Part shown: piece after piece, positions 6,914 through 16,482 of the stretch | Layout: every line of letters starts with the position of its first letter | Position numbering within the stretch: the first letter of the stretch is position 1 | NCBI GenBank assembly: GCA_028284075.1 | Contig: JANQSL010000137.1 | Span: forward strand, 1-36,915 | Direction: 5' to 3' | DNA: 36,915 bases | Origin: Candidatus Sumerlaeia bacterium | GTDB lineage: Bacteria > Sumerlaeota > Sumerlaeia > SLMS01 > JAHLLQ01 | The notes under the pieces: model-generated | Told to the model about the DNA's origin: nothing | Seen by the model: the letters and a program-made list of their open reading frames with translations, nothing else | The model's database searches: none | Translations under genes and position numbers: made by a program

Positions 6914-9501
6914 GTAAATCTCCGTTCGCTGTTTGTGGCAGCGAGGCGGGCGCCCTCTCGTGCCGGGATAATTCCGGCCAGCAGGGTCGCGATAAAGACC
7001 AGACCTCCAATCTCAAACAGAAGCGGTGGCGAAATCTCGAACCGGATTGTCCAGCCGAAGCTCTCAAGCATAATCCGTGTTGTCAGAATCCAGGACAGTA
7101 TCACTCCGGCAACGATCCCCATACCAATGCCAACAACGCCAATGAATGCTGATTCGATGACTACAATACGAGCCACCCGTTTTACGGTCGCACCCATGTA
7201 TCGCAAGGCGCGCAGCTCGTGTTGGCGGTCGATCGTTTGAGCGAGCATCATCGTCGTGATTCCCAACGTGGCCACAATCACAGCAATAATCCGCACGACG
7301 GATGTCACCGCAAACGTTTGGTCGAAGGCTTCCAGAGCGTACGTTCGCAGTTCGTCGTTTGAGCGAACTTCGGGGGTGGGCATTGATTCGATCAAAACCG
7401 CTCGTGACAGAATCTCTTCGCGAACCCGTTTGCGATCGGCACCGGCCTGCAAGTAGACGGATATACTGTCCAGTCGGTCGTCATCATAGAGCTCCTCGAA
7501 AAGCGGGCGATCCATGATCACGTATCCCTTTTCCGAGCTGTAATCGTAGTAGACACCTTCGACAGTGAGCACGCGGTACCCGTCCGGTGTCGGAATTTCA
7601 ACGGTTTCACCGACACTGATATCATGCGCGCGGGCAAAGGATTCACTCACCACTACGGCGCCTTTTTTTCGTGCCGCTTCCATGACATCCTGCGCGGATC
7701 GGCCGTCCAGCATTGTGTTTTCAAACCGGACGGCAGCGAGACGGCCTCCACCCACGTTTGTCGGTTTGTTGTTAACCAGGACCTCGAAGCTGCGAAACGG
7801 ATCAACGGTCCCGACTCCATCGATGGACTCAATCATTGCCGTGAACTCTCCCGGCATGGTCGCACCGGATCCCGAAGACGTGACTCGGGGGATGGAAACG
7901 TACAGATCGGCCTGTAGAACCTGCTCCATCCATGTCGTTACCGTTTGGCGAAAGCTTTCCACCATCAGGCCCACTGAAACAGTCATTGCCACACTCATCA
8001 GAAGGCCTCCCGCGGCGATCGCAACCTTGCCTGCCGATGAGCGCAGTCCTGCCAGTGCCAGCAGGCAATTCGAGCCCATGAAGCCGCTGGCTGTTTTTCG
8101 GACAAGAGCCGTCAGAGCAGCGATTGCGGGCTTCAGCCACAAAATGAAAGACAGGATCAAAAGCAGAGATGTGCCATAACCGGTTATCGGCAGACCGGAT
8201 CTCGGCTCCTGAAGGAGCAGAAGTCCTCCCGCCGCCGCCGATACCGAACCCGCGAGCCATAGTTTCCTCAAGGATGGCCCCGACCGTTCCCTGCTTCCCG
8301 TCCTCATCGTGTTGGCCGGTGGGGTCGAAGCCGCCTCGGTTGCGGGAAACCAGGAGGCTGCAAGAGACGCCGCTATTCCCAGCACAAGCACTACCCCGGG
8401 AATGGACCAGTCAAAGGTGAGTCGACTGGCGTCCGTTTGTACGAAGTTGATACTGATGGCATCCGAAACCGTTTCCACAAGAAACGCTGCGAGGATTGTG
8501 CCTCCCAGGATGCCGAGGCAGCTTCCAACGATACCAAGAATCAGTCCCTCGGCCAGGAAAACACGGCGAATGATGTTTCTCCTGACACCCAATGCCCGAA
8601 GCATCCCAATATCCGTTCTCCGCCTGACCACCGCGATGGAAACCGTGTTAAAGATCAGGAAAGCACCCACCAGAACGGCCAGATGGCCAAGTGCATTGAG
8701 ATTGAAACGAAACGCGGCAAGCATTTGGTCAACCCGTTCGTTTCGTGCCTCTGGTCGCTCAATCCGGACTGCATCGTTGCCGAACACCCGCTTCAGCGAT
8801 GCGACAACTGTCTGCTCCGCGGCGCCGGGCTCCGGTACGATATCCAGCCGGTCGATGAGTCCGTCCCGCTTCAGGAGGAGATCGGCATGGGCGATGTCGG
8901 TTACGAGCACATTTCCGTCGAGCACTGCTGCCCACCTGTCACCGGACAACACCCCCGCCACTGTCAGACGATGTTCCCCCCCCGAGGCGGAGACGACGAA
9001 GTCATCTCCGAGTTGCAGACCATTGTCGGAACTGAAACTCTCGGTAACAATAACACAGGACGGGTCCGCCAACAGCTTGCGAAAATCCAATCCTTGAGCA
9101 GGTTCGAACTGAATGTTACGGACAGTCGTGTCCCCTGCCTCGGTGCTCGCCAGCAGATCGACTCCCAGCACGAGGATTGTCTCATCGTATCCATTCTTGT
9201 TCCTGTGAAGAATCCGCCCCTCGATGAGCGGTGAAATACTGCGGATACCGTTGGCACGCGAAGCGGAATCAACAAGCCGGGGATCAAGACCGGTTCCATT
9301 TCCGGTTACGGTCAGCGTTGCCTGACCTGTAACCGTGCTGACGGTTTTTCGAAAGCTCTGGACCGCCGATTCGTTGGCGAGGTCGATCGCCATGAGTGCG
9401 CCGGTTCCCAACGCAACTCCCAGAATCGTCAACAACGTTCTCGAGGGCTGATGTTTCAGGTGTATCAGGACCAGTATTCGAAGTGCCGCGCCAAACATCA
9501 T
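6910..9501 (-). CDS. FtsX/MacB-type ABC transporter permease (AttFG-like)
   Basis: The product is an 863-residue permease of the FtsX superfamily. After the first membrane segment (HLKHQPSRTLLTILGVALGTG) comes a large extracytoplasmic domain, then a bundle of membrane helices around residues 270-470 (including VGAFLIFNTVSIAVVRRRTD, typical of FtsX domains). A second extracytoplasmic domain and a final FtsX helical domain follow, with IVATLGITTMMLAQTIDRQ and a re-entrant C-terminus. Duplicated FtsX architecture of this length fits AttF/AttG-like proteins that pair with a LolD-like ATPase and an AttH lipocalin. The gene overlaps its ATPase upstream and attH downstream by four bases each (ATGA), so the three are translationally coupled. 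It probably moves lipids or other hydrophobic molecules, or transmits mechanical force across the envelope; the substrate is unknown. Confidence 0.92.
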   Translation of the reverse strand: MMFGAALRILVLIHLKHQPSRTLLTILGVALGTGALMAIDLANESAVQSFRKTVSTVTGQATLTVTGNGTGLDPRLVDSASRANGIRSISPLIEGRILHRNKNGYDETILVLGVDLLASTEAGDTTVRNIQFEPAQGLDFRKLLADPSCVIVTESFSSDNGLQLGDDFVVSASGGEHRLTVAGVLSGDRWAAVLDGNVLVTDIAHADLLLKRDGLIDRLDIVPEPGAAEQTVVASLKRVFGNDAVRIERPEARNERVDQMLAAFRFNLNALGHLAVLVGAFLIFNTVSIAVVRRRTDIGMLRALGVRRNIIRRVFLAEGLILGIVGSCLGILGGTILAAFLVETVSDAISINFVQTDASRLTFDWSIPGVVLVLGIAASLAASWFPATEAASTPPANTMRTGSRERSGPSLRKLWLAGSVSAAAGGLLLLQEPRSGLPITGYGTSLLLILSFILWLKPAIAALTALVRKTASGFMGSNCLLALAGLRSSAGKVAIAAGGLLMSVAMTVSVGLMVESFRQTVTTWMEQVLQADLYVSIPRVTSSGSGATMPGEFTAMIESIDGVGTVDPFRSFEVLVNNKPTNVGGGRLAAVRFENTMLDGRSAQDVMEAARKKGAVVVSESFARAHDISVGETVEIPTPDGYRVLTVEGVYYDYSSEKGYVIMDRPLFEELYDDDRLDSISVYLQAGADRKRVREEILSRAVLIESMPTPEVRSNDELRTYALEAFDQTFAVTSVVRIIAVIVATLGITTMMLAQTIDRQHELRALRYMGATVKRVARIVVIESAFIGVVGIGMGIVAGVILSWILTTRIMLESFGWTIRFEISPPLLFEIGGLVFIATLLAGIIPAREGARLAATNSERRFT

Positions 9502-10190
9502 GGTGCTTCGGTTTTCATTAACCGGCCATCCGTCATTTCAAGAGTACGATCGCAGTAGTCGGCGCACTTGTGATCATGCGTTGCCATTACAACTGTTGCT
9601 CCGTGGCGTTTTGAGGCTGCTTTCAGGAGATCCAGAATGACATGCCCCGTTGTGGAATCGAGATTTCCCGTTGGTTCGTCCGCCAGAACAACGCCGGGTT
9701 CGTGCACAAGGGCTCGTGCAATCGCCACGCGCTGCATCTCGCCTCCGGACAGCTGGTTCACGAAGCGATCGACTTTGTCGCCGAGAGCCACTTCGTCAGC
9801 AAGAGCATGTGCCCTTTCTCTCGCTTTGCGATCAGGGGTGTCTTGAAACAAGAGCGGCAGTGCAATATTCTCGGTAACCGTCAGATTTCCGATCAGGTTG
9901 AAAAACTGAAAAACAAAACCGATACTGTGGAGTCTCCATTCACTTCTGCCATCGTCGCTCATCAGGGCAATGTCCTGGCCCGCCACCTCGACTCGTCCCG
10001 AGTCCGGAACATCGAGCCCGCCGATCAGGTTGAGCAGAGTTGTCTTGCCGCTTCCTGAAGCGCCCCTGAGGGCAATGAACTCGCCCGACGCGACACTGAA
10101 CGTGACATCGTCCAGCACTCGATGGGCGGGAGACTGCCCGTTGTACCCCTCTTTGTAGGATTTTGTGAGGTTATTGATGTTCAGGATCAT
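9498..10190 (-). CDS. LolD/MacB-type ABC transporter ATP-binding protein (AttE-like)
   Basis: This cytoplasmic ATPase of about 230 residues carries Walker [11 protein letters not shown], a Q-loop ([12 protein letters not shown]), the signature [15 protein letters not shown], Walker [13 protein letters not shown] and the H-loop MATHDHK. The extended DEPTGNLD pattern marks the LolD/MacB/FtsE group. The start is the ATG at 10190 ([13 protein letters not shown]), at the normal N-terminus of the family. An open frame continues upstream to 10652 but overlaps rsmB and has no family similarity. A good Shine-Dalgarno sequence is not visible. It energises the permease whose start overlaps its stop (9498-9501). 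rsmB ends 73 bases upstream on the same strand. Confidence 0.95.
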   Translation of the reverse strand: MILNINNLTKSYKEGYNGQSPAHRVLDDVTFSVASGEFIALRGASGSGKTTLLNLIGGLDVPDSGRVEVAGQDIALMSDDGRSEWRLHSIGFVFQFFNLIGNLTVTENIALPLLFQDTPDRKARERAHALADEVALGDKVDRFVNQLSGGEMQRVAIARALVHEPGVVLADEPTGNLDSTTGHVILDLLKAASKRHGATVVMATHDHKCADYCDRTLEMTDGRLMKTEAP

Positions 10191-10263
10191 CGGCACAAAA
10201 CCCGGTCCGTGAGGCGGTATCCGGAACAAAAGCATGGATCGTGCACAGTGCCGAAATGTCTCT

Positions 10264-11565
10264 TCAGGATACTTCTCGCCGCATTCTGGCCACGAAGAAG
10301 CTGTCACAGCCGTGCCGATGAGTCCATGTCCTCCACATGCCGGCGCCGCAGCGCCAGGGGCTGTCATCGAAGTCGGGTGTTCCCGGCTCGCTGACTTGAC
10401 AAAAATTCGAGTGCGAAGCCATAAAATCCTCAACCATGTCTTCACATTCTGTTTTCGACCAGGTACACACCGTATAGGCAAGGATGCCGCCGGGTGTGAC
10501 GTGCGAGGCGGCTTTCGCCAGAATTTGCTTTTGTAATGCGGCCAGCTCCGCAACTGAATCAGGCGATCGACGGTAGCGGATTTCAGGATGCCGACGCAGC
10601 GTTCCCAGCCCGCTGCAGGGTGCGTCCACAAGAACGAAGTCGAACAGTTCACCTTCGTTCAAATTGCTCTCGAGCCTGGTTTCGATCCGGTCCCTGAGTC
10701 TCAGCCGATCAAACGTCGAGTGCATTCGTGCAAGTTTCTGCTTCGAAACATCCGTGGCAACAAGTCTGCAGGCATTGCCGAGCAGATCCGCCAGGTGAGA
10801 TGTTTTTCCACCGGGGGAAGCACAGAGATCCAGCGCACTGCCGACGTTTGAAGCCGGAGCCGCCAGTAAACAGGCGATTTGTGCACCCTTGTCTTCAACG
10901 GTGACACGGCCGTCGGAAAAACCATCGATATCCGTGACGGATTGCGATTCGTTCAGAATCAAACATCCAGGCGGAGACGCAGCCTCCGCCTGCCTCGTTT
11001 TCATTTCGCCATCGCGTACACGGAGACAGAGTGGGGCTTCCTGATTCAAGCTCTGAAACAGGCTTTCAAGTTCGGTTTCCGGCAGCACTCTGGCAGCTTC
11101 AGTAGTGAGCCATCTCGGAATCGAACATCGCCTGTGCCAGTTCACTTCCGGTTTAAACCGACCCTCAGTTCGCGTGAGCTTGCGAAGAATGGCGTTCGCC
11201 AGACCGGCGAAGCGTTCACCTTTGTGCAGTCCCCGCACAAGTTCGACAGTTTCGCTGACTATCGCGTGCGGCGGAATTCGCTCCAGACCGCAGTGCTGAA
11301 AACCGGCGGCAAGCAGCGCCCACTGAACATCCTCCCGTGGAAGAGGACGCTGGAGGTATTGATCGAGGAGGTGCTCCAGTTGAAATCGGTGCCGCAGTGT
11401 TCCCCACACGATCTGACGTGCGAGTCCGAGGTCCCGATTGTCGAGATCAAGCCGCTCGGCCTGTTCTTCCAGGAGGATGTCAAGACCGGGGGCTTTAGGC
11501 GCGTCCGTGCGCAGAAGAACGCGATGAGCCGCCATTCGTGCCGGCGAGATGGGGAATGGCGTCAT
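10264..11565 (-). CDS. rsmB: 16S rRNA (cytosine-967-C5)-methyltransferase RsmB
   Basis: RsmB methylates C967 of 16S rRNA using S-adenosylmethionine. The 433-residue product has an N-terminal NusB-like helical domain (about 1-145, with LARQIVWGTLRHRFQLEHLL), then a linker and a Rossmann methyltransferase domain. That domain shows LDLCASPGGKTSHLA (motif I), VLVDAPCSGLGTLRRHPEI (motif IV with one of the two cysteines), and AYTVCTWSKTECE (motif VI with the catalytic cysteine; most relatives read YSTCT). The start ATG overlaps the stop of pssA as ATGA (11562-11565), so it is likely translationally coupled. The pairing of rsmB with phospholipid genes looks positional rather than functional. Confidence 0.94.
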   Translation of the reverse strand: MTPFPISPARMAAHRVLLRTDAPKAPGLDILLEEQAERLDLDNRDLGLARQIVWGTLRHRFQLEHLLDQYLQRPLPREDVQWALLAAGFQHCGLERIPPHAIVSETVELVRGLHKGERFAGLANAILRKLTRTEGRFKPEVNWHRRCSIPRWLTTEAARVLPETELESLFQSLNQEAPLCLRVRDGEMKTRQAEAASPPGCLILNESQSVTDIDGFSDGRVTVEDKGAQIACLLAAPASNVGSALDLCASPGGKTSHLADLLGNACRLVATDVSKQKLARMHSTFDRLRLRDRIETRLESNLNEGELFDFVLVDAPCSGLGTLRRHPEIRYRRSPDSVAELAALQKQILAKAASHVTPGGILAYTVCTWSKTECEDMVEDFMASHSNFCQVSEPGTPDFDDSPWRCGAGMWRTWTHRHGCDSFFVARMRREVS

Positions 11566-12425
11566 GTGCTGTCGTTTGTGTCCCGCTCGTCGTCTTCGAC
11601 CTCGTCCGTTTCAACGCCGCCTGCATCCAGGGAGATCGTCGCACCGGGGGAGAAAGCGCCCCACCTCCGCCGTCGCCGATATCCCATCATGATCGTGAGG
11701 CCAAGGTAGCTCATGAAAACAATGAAGCTTACCAGGGCGAGGTGCTCGCGGAAAATGACGAGAGTGAAAATGGCGAAGACCAGTGTGATGAAGTTGTTGA
11801 AGGAACGTTTCGTCCGCCTGGTCAGGCTTTTGATGCTTGGGAAAGGATAGGTGCTGACCATGAGATAGGCAAGAATGATCATGAGTATCAGAATCATTCG
11901 ATGAAGACTTCGCGAGTCTTCCAGGTAGTGTTCGATGACCAGGAAGGTGGATACCAGTGTGCCGGCCGCGGCGGGAATGGGCAGGCCGGTGAACGTGATT
12001 TTTTCCTCTTTGCCAGCCTGGATGTTATAGCGCGCCAGCCGGACCGCTCCACACACGGCATACAGTCCGGAGACACCGATTGCCATTTGTGCGGCATATT
12101 GGTGCAACGCGACTGACTCCTCGATGAGCGACAGTTTTCTGAACATCAAATAAGCCGGCGCGACACCAAATGCGATAACGTCCGAAAGTGAATCGAACTG
12201 CAGGCCAAAGGGGCTCGCTGTTCGTGTCAGCCTGGCGATGGGGCCGTCCAATGCATCGAGAACCGCCGACAGCAGAATCAGGTAGCATGCACGCACGAAG
12301 AATCCGTCGGCGGCAAAGATGATGGCACACATGCCGGAGAACAGACTCGCCGCGGTAATAAGGTTGGGAACCACATAGACCCGGCGTCTTGCGGCCAGGC
12401 CAGAGTTGTTGTGAGTGCGGCGCAT
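11562..12425 (-). CDS. pssA: CDP-diacylglycerol--serine O-phosphatidyltransferase
   Basis: PssA makes phosphatidylserine from CDP-diacylglycerol and L-serine in the inner membrane; psd upstream then decarboxylates it to phosphatidylethanolamine. The CDP-alcohol phosphotransferase signature D-G-x2-A-R-x8-G-x3-D-x3-D is complete (DGPIARLTRT, then GLQFDSLSD). About eight hydrophobic segments follow YVVPNLITAASLFSGM. An Arg-rich patch near residue 255 precedes an acidic C-terminal tail of about 35 residues. I chose the ATG at 12425 (MRRTHNN, 287 residues) with GGAGGG about ten bases upstream; an open frame extends to 12518 but its residues look non-coding. It lies 100 bases after psd. Confidence 0.94.
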   Translation of the reverse strand: MRRTHNNSGLAARRRVYVVPNLITAASLFSGMCAIIFAADGFFVRACYLILLSAVLDALDGPIARLTRTASPFGLQFDSLSDVIAFGVAPAYLMFRKLSLIEESVALHQYAAQMAIGVSGLYAVCGAVRLARYNIQAGKEEKITFTGLPIPAAAGTLVSTFLVIEHYLEDSRSLHRMILILMIILAYLMVSTYPFPSIKSLTRRTKRSFNNFITLVFAIFTLVIFREHLALVSFIVFMSYLGLTIMMGYRRRRRWGAFSPGATISLDAGGVETDEVEDDERDTNDST

Positions 12426-12525
12426 CAGTCCGTGTCCCTCCGTTGAAACCGATTCAACCGGTTCCGGGCCCCGGGCCTCCCCTTCACGCGATGGCAGCGG
12501 GTTACCGATGGGAAACAACCCCTCG

Positions 12526-13263
12526 TTAAGTGATCTGGGCCGGAACGAGTTCGTCGGATTCCGTCACGGCGGTGTCTCTGCCCGGAAAGCGTCCCTTCTT
12601 TGCTTCTCGTTCGTAGAGAAGCCCGAGGCAGGTCTCGCCGCCCTTTACACGCTGACCCGGCTTAACCTTTACCGTGGCGTCCGTGGGAAGAAACAGTTCC
12701 ACACGCGATCCAAACTGAATCAGTCCATAGCGTTCGCCACGCAAGAGCGAGTTGCCTGGTTTTGCATGGCAAACGATGCGCCGTGCAATGGCGCCGGCAA
12801 TCTGGCGAATTCCAAAAACCTGAGGAGCTTCTTCCTCATCGCTTTCGAGCCAGATCGTCACCTGCTCGTTTTCCTCACTGCATTTTTCATTCAGAGCGTT
12901 AATGAATTTGCCCGGTTTCCTTTCGACATCGGTCACGGTGCCACCATGGCTCGAACGCTGGATGTGCACGTCAAAGATGTTGAGGAAGATCGCCACCCGG
13001 GTTGCTCGCCCGTTGGGCATGCGATCACAGGGAACCTCGATGACGGAGACAACTTTTCCGTCGGCGGGGGAGATCATTGCTCCCGGTATACTCGGAGTTT
13101 TGCGGCGCGGGTCGCGGAAAAACCAGAGGACATAAAAAGCCAGGACACCGGTTAAAACCGCTGCCGGCCAGAAGAAGTATCCAAGGATTGCCGTTACGAG
13201 TGCCAGAGGCACGAAGTAACGCCACGCTGGCGAAGCCACGCTCATGGGAAGTTCGTTTGCCAT
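12526..13263 (-). CDS. psd: Phosphatidylserine decarboxylase proenzyme (archaeal/short type)
   Basis: The 245-residue product is of the short Psd class. It has two N-terminal membrane segments (RYFVPLALVTAILGYFFW, AAVLTGVLAFYVLWFF), then FRDPRR, the SPADGKVVSV core and the FLNIFDVHIQRSSHGG motif. The self-processing site sits in RYGLIQFGSRVELFLP, where cleavage between Gly and Ser would create the pyruvoyl cofactor in the small subunit. It converts phosphatidylserine to phosphatidylethanolamine at the inner membrane, directly downstream of the PssA reaction, and pssA follows it on the same strand. A 225-base spacer (13264-13488) separates it from the VanZ-like gene upstream, so a promoter for psd-pssA-rsmB is likely there, although I cannot point to convincing -35/-10 boxes. 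Confidence 0.95.
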   Translation of the reverse strand: MANELPMSVASPAWRYFVPLALVTAILGYFFWPAAVLTGVLAFYVLWFFRDPRRKTPSIPGAMISPADGKVVSVIEVPCDRMPNGRATRVAIFLNIFDVHIQRSSHGGTVTDVERKPGKFINALNEKCSEENEQVTIWLESDEEEAPQVFGIRQIAGAIARRIVCHAKPGNSLLRGERYGLIQFGSRVELFLPTDATVKVKPGQRVKGGETCLGLLYEREAKKGRFPGRDTAVTESDELVPAQIT

Positions 13264-13488
13264 AATGAAGTTCGTATATAGGTCGAAGGGGAAAAACCCC
13301 GGTTGAGTTGGTCAGGATCGGGTCGAGCGGCTCCTCGAATCGCCGCCGATTGTTGGCTCCCGGTTAGTGGGCACGGTGCTGCAAGGCAAGGGGATGGTGA
13401 AACCTGTCTCTTCGATTCCGGCAATCCCTTTATCGAGAAAGATCGTGAAATGTTGATTTTAAACAGTTTGCGATCTCGTGAGGGCAGC

Positions 13489-13911
13489 TCAAGGCCTTGC
13501 AAAATCCTGCCAGCACACCAGGAGAGCGGCGATGGAAATTCCGCAACAGGAATGCAGAAAATCCACCCGGCGATACTGGCGAGTTCCCGACTTGAGTTGA
13601 TGCAGCTCGTCCAGGTGAGCCGCGAGGGCGCAGACCGCCGCGATCCCGAGTCCCTGGAGGGGGCGCCATGTCCACTCTCCGCCGCCAAACCAGGCATCCG
13701 CACACCAGTACAGGACCAGGAACATCCCGCCAAACTCGAAGTAGTGCACCGATGCTCGGAACTTGCCGTGATGTTTGTCGAGGAATGCAAACAGCTTTGG
13801 GTGACTTCGAACGCGATCAATCCACGCTTGCGTCTGAGCACGACCGAATCTTCCGGTTCCAAGAAACCAGATGATGCCGACCAAAACAATAAGAGTGAAT
13901 ATCGGTATCAT
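13489..13911 (-). CDS. VanZ-like family membrane protein
   Basis: This small polytopic protein (140 residues) has about four hydrophobic segments: the N-terminus to residue 18, VHYFEFGGMFLVLYWCADAWF, LQGLGIAAVCALAAHL, and the last 20 residues. The VanZ-family pattern is seen in HYFEF, the DELHQ motif and RRVDFLHSCCGISIA, which matches the family's D-x3-N-x2-G region. The biochemical role of VanZ homologues outside teicoplanin resistance is not established. It starts 15 bases after the lipA stop and is probably co-transcribed with it. Family membership is fairly safe; function is not assigned. Confidence 0.78.
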   Translation of the reverse strand: MIPIFTLIVLVGIIWFLGTGRFGRAQTQAWIDRVRSHPKLFAFLDKHHGKFRASVHYFEFGGMFLVLYWCADAWFGGGEWTWRPLQGLGIAAVCALAAHLDELHQLKSGTRQYRRVDFLHSCCGISIAALLVCWQDFARP

Positions 13912-13926
13912 GGAGCCGGCAGGACC

Positions 13927-14886
13927 TCAGCCGGCCATGACGCCTTCGCTTTGTTCTTCCGCGTGATAGGAAGATCGTACCATCGGTCCCGCTTCCACAT
14001 GCCCCAGCCCCATTTCCTCACCTGTGTGCTTGAATTCAACGAACTCGTCGGGGTGCACGAAACGCACAATGGGAAGATGACGCTGCGTCGGTTGCAGATA
14101 TTGACCGATGGTGAAGATGTCGCACTCGATGGCAGCGAGGTCTTCCATCAATTCACGAACCTCATCCGGTGATTCTCCAAGACCAACCATGATGCCTGTT
14201 TTTGTTTTCAACCCCGCATCTTTTGCACGTTCCAGTACCTGGAGCGAACGTGCGTAAACAGCCTGCGGCCGGACGGTGGAGTAGAGACGCGGAACCGTTT
14301 CCAGGTTGTGATTGAAGATTTCCGGTTTCGCGCTGAACACAATATCCAAAGCTTCCGTGTCGCCAAGAAAATCCGGTGTCAGCACTTCCACCCGGCATCC
14401 CGGCGACATGTCGCGGACCAGCTCAATCGTCTCGGCAAAGATGGCCGCACCACCATCCTTCAGTTCATCACGGTTCACGGATGTGACAACGGTGTGCTTC
14501 AAGCCCATCGCGCGCACTGACTCCGCGACGCGACGCGGCTCGTCCAGGTCCAGGTCGCCAGGGCGCCCCGTTTTCACCGCACAAAACCCGCAAGATCGAG
14601 TGCACGTATCGCCGAGGATCATGAATGTGGCCGTACCGCGGCTCCAGCACTCGCCGAGGTTTGGGCACTGGGCCTCTTCGCAGACGGTATTGAGCCGTTT
14701 GTCCTCGACGAGGCTGCGAATCCTTGAATACCCGCCTCCGCTGGCAATGCGTCCGCGAATCCACGGAGGCAGGCGTCGTCCCTGTGCCTTCAGCTGTTCC
14801 GGCGTCAGACTTCCAGGATGGTATCCACCTGCCGCGGAGGATCTCGGTGCAGGCGGTTCCGGCTTTGGATCGTAAACAACGGGCAC
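13927..14886 (-). CDS. lipA: Lipoyl synthase
   Basis: LipA is the radical-SAM enzyme that inserts two sulfurs into protein-bound octanoyl groups to make lipoyl cofactors for the pyruvate and 2-oxoglutarate dehydrogenases and the glycine cleavage system. Both cluster motifs are intact: the auxiliary-cluster motif in [13 protein letters not shown] and the radical-SAM [10 protein letters not shown]. The C-terminal RSSYHAEE carries the conserved Ser that ligates the auxiliary cluster. The best start is GTG at 14886 (GAGGAG about eight bases upstream), giving 319 residues and a Pro-rich N-terminus. The frame stays open to 15453, but that part lies antisense within the glycine-rich gene and encodes nothing recognisable. 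lipB is not in the window. Confidence 0.96.
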   Translation of the reverse strand: MPVVYDPKPEPPAPRSSAAGGYHPGSLTPEQLKAQGRRLPPWIRGRIASGGGYSRIRSLVEDKRLNTVCEEAQCPNLGECWSRGTATFMILGDTCTRSCGFCAVKTGRPGDLDLDEPRRVAESVRAMGLKHTVVTSVNRDELKDGGAAIFAETIELVRDMSPGCRVEVLTPDFLGDTEALDIVFSAKPEIFNHNLETVPRLYSTVRPQAVYARSLQVLERAKDAGLKTKTGIMVGLGESPDEVRELMEDLAAIECDIFTIGQYLQPTQRHLPIVRFVHPDEFVEFKHTGEEMGLGHVEAGPMVRSSYHAEEQSEGVMAG

Positions 14887-14954
14887 GCAACAGCTCCTCA
14901 CGTCTTGCCTGCTCAGTCTCTGAGCAAGCACCGCGCCCGCGCAAGGGAGAGTTC

Positions 14955-16154
14955 CTACCAGCTGGCCGTCATATAGAATCTCGAAAAACCGGTGGGAATA
15001 GTCGCTGTTGCGGTGGCGGTCGAGCTTTCCAAAGTTCCGGCAAGAGGGGTGGACACGATATCGAGATCCGCCCCTTCCCCGCCCACGAGCCTCAGGTTGA
15101 TCACCGTTCCGACAGGGATGTTCGACGCTTCCAGTGCCAGAGTGACTTCGCCGCCATTGTCGATGGTAACGTCCGGCATGGCAAAGGAGCCGGTTGGATC
15201 CTCCGCCACGTTCACGCCGTCCACGCTGACGAGCCTGATTTCCGGTCCGTTCTCCGGGTAGAGAATTGGGCGCACAAACGTTCGAGTGGCGGCGGGATCC
15301 AACGTCCCTGCAAACACGTCTTCGTCGGCTTCCAAGCGGATTCGCCCCTTGCTCGTTGTGCCGAAGGCGCTGCCACCGCCTGTTGCCGTCAGCGAACCGT
15401 CGCCTTCGATGCGCGTTGCCACGATTCGAATTCCACCGCCGCTTGCACCGCATCCCGCCGCGCTTCCGCCGTTTGCCTGAATGGCTCCATCAACAGTCAC
15501 GGTTCCCGATGAGGCGAGAAGAATGGCGCCACCACCTCCGGATCCATCCCCCGAGGTCAACGAGCCGGTTCTTCCACCACTGCCGGAACCTCCAATGATT
15601 GGTTGTTGGAGAATGTTGCCATAAGCTGCTCCGCCTGCATCAGGGTCATTCCCCCTTGTTCCGGCAGTTGCATGCCCGCCCGAGCCCGCCGTGTTGTCCG
15701 CGGGTGTTGCTTTGCCGCCCCCCGGTCCTTCGCCGTCGGTGGCGCTGGTTCCTGACCCGCTGATTGCCGAGACTCCTCCATCAAATCCTCCCGGCCCGGC
15801 GGGTGTGGGAATGCGCCCCGGATTTTGAGCGATTGTTTTGCCGTTCTCACCGTTGATATCGAGTATTCCACTGATCGTGACATCGCCGGTTGCGAGAAAA
15901 ATCAATGCCCGGGGACCAAACTCAGCCTTTGTAAAGCGTGCCGTTGTTCCCGCTCCGATATTGATTGTCGTGAAATGATAAATGCCGTCATCGTCCGCAT
16001 CCAAACCACCTTTTGAGACGACAATCGTGCCCTGACCTCCGGCGATGTCGAGGATACCGTCAGATCCGTCCGAGCCGCTTGTCACGCCCGCGGCAAGTGA
16101 GACGGGTAGCAGGGTGACCAGACTCAACATCAGTGAGTAGACATTATTCCGCAT
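14955..16154 (-). CDS. Secreted glycine-rich protein of unknown function
   Basis: The protein has 399 residues with a signal peptide ([23 protein letters not shown]). Its body is rich in Gly, Ser, Thr and Asp and contains segments such as [20 protein letters not shown] and [20 protein letters not shown]. These resemble the repeated strands of large glycine-rich beta-helix proteins found in environmental Gram-negatives. The final 90 residues look like a compact beta domain ending FYMTASW. I do not recognise a catalytic site. The ATG at 16154 is chosen because it begins the signal peptide and has GGGAG about 12 bases upstream; it overlaps the preceding gene's stop by 11 bases, so the two are probably coupled. 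A surface or matrix role is inference. Confidence 0.75.
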   Translation of the reverse strand: MRNNVYSLMLSLVTLLPVSLAAGVTSGSDGSDGILDIAGGQGTIVVSKGGLDADDDGIYHFTTINIGAGTTARFTKAEFGPRALIFLATGDVTISGILDINGENGKTIAQNPGRIPTPAGPGGFDGGVSAISGSGTSATDGEGPGGGKATPADNTAGSGGHATAGTRGNDPDAGGAAYGNILQQPIIGGSGSGGRTGSLTSGDGSGGGGAILLASSGTVTVDGAIQANGGSAAGCGASGGGIRIVATRIEGDGSLTATGGGSAFGTTSKGRIRLEADEDVFAGTLDPAATRTFVRPILYPENGPEIRLVSVDGVNVAEDPTGSFAMPDVTIDNGGEVTLALEASNIPVGTVINLRLVGGEGADLDIVSTPLAGTLESSTATATATIPTGFSRFYMTASW

Positions 16155-16482
16155 CGTTCTGAACTCCCACGGGGCCTGCGACCGCCGATTTGATATCAAT
16201 GGAAACCTGGTTGTTCTCGACCGAGACGGGTCCGGCCTGGGATGTCCTGATATTAATCAAGACGTTTTCGTTAAGAACCGAGATCGGACCGCTCGAAACG
16301 CGGTTTAAGGCGGCAAAATCGACGGCTTCATTCTGCACCGAAACAATCAATGTTACCGAGTTAATGCTTTCTCCGGAGGGAAACGCCCAAACGTCGCCCG
16401 GGGCCTGAGCCAGGGCGGGGGCACCAGTCAGGAGTGAAAGCGCAAGACAGCGGAGCGTCCCACGTGCCGGTAAAGGACTCAT
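16144..16482 (-). CDS. Small secreted protein with tandem 19-20-residue beta repeats
   Basis: The 112-residue product has a signal peptide (through ALAQA, about residue 27) and then a short repeat domain: VSVQNEAVDFAALNRVSSG, PISVLNENVLINIRTSQAG, PVSVENNQVSIDIKSAVAG and a final partial PVGVQNDAE. The common pattern is [PI]-[IV]-S-V-x-N-[EN]-x-V followed by a hydrophobic strand and a small turn ending in G. I do not recognise a characterised family. It overlaps the start of the glycine-rich secreted protein by 11 bases and is divergent from the golvesin-domain gene, so the three may form a secreted-protein locus. ATG 16482 is preferred over GTG 16485; neither has a strong ribosome-binding site. 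Confidence 0.7.
   Translation of the reverse strand: MSPLPARGTLRCLALSLLTGAPALAQAPGDVWAFPSGESINSVTLIVSVQNEAVDFAALNRVSSGPISVLNENVLINIRTSQAGPVSVENNQVSIDIKSAVAGPVGVQNDAE

Noticed and set aside
8309-9234. Long plus-strand open frames inside the permease gene
   Set aside because: They are antisense shadows in GC-rich coding sequence; composition is Arg/Ser/Pro-biased with no family features, while the minus-strand frame is clearly FtsX-like.
10191-10652. N-terminal extension of the ABC ATPase frame
   Set aside because: It overlaps rsmB on the same strand in another frame, shows no family similarity, and the ATPase begins normally at ATG 10190.
13264-13488. Possible small RNA or promoter upstream of psd
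   Set aside because: I looked for SRP RNA and riboswitch landmarks and for paired -35/-10 boxes and found none that were convincing.
14887-15453. N-terminal extension of the lipA frame
   Set aside because: The Arg-rich, low-quality sequence lies within the glycine-rich gene on the same strand; GTG 14886 has a good ribosome-binding site.
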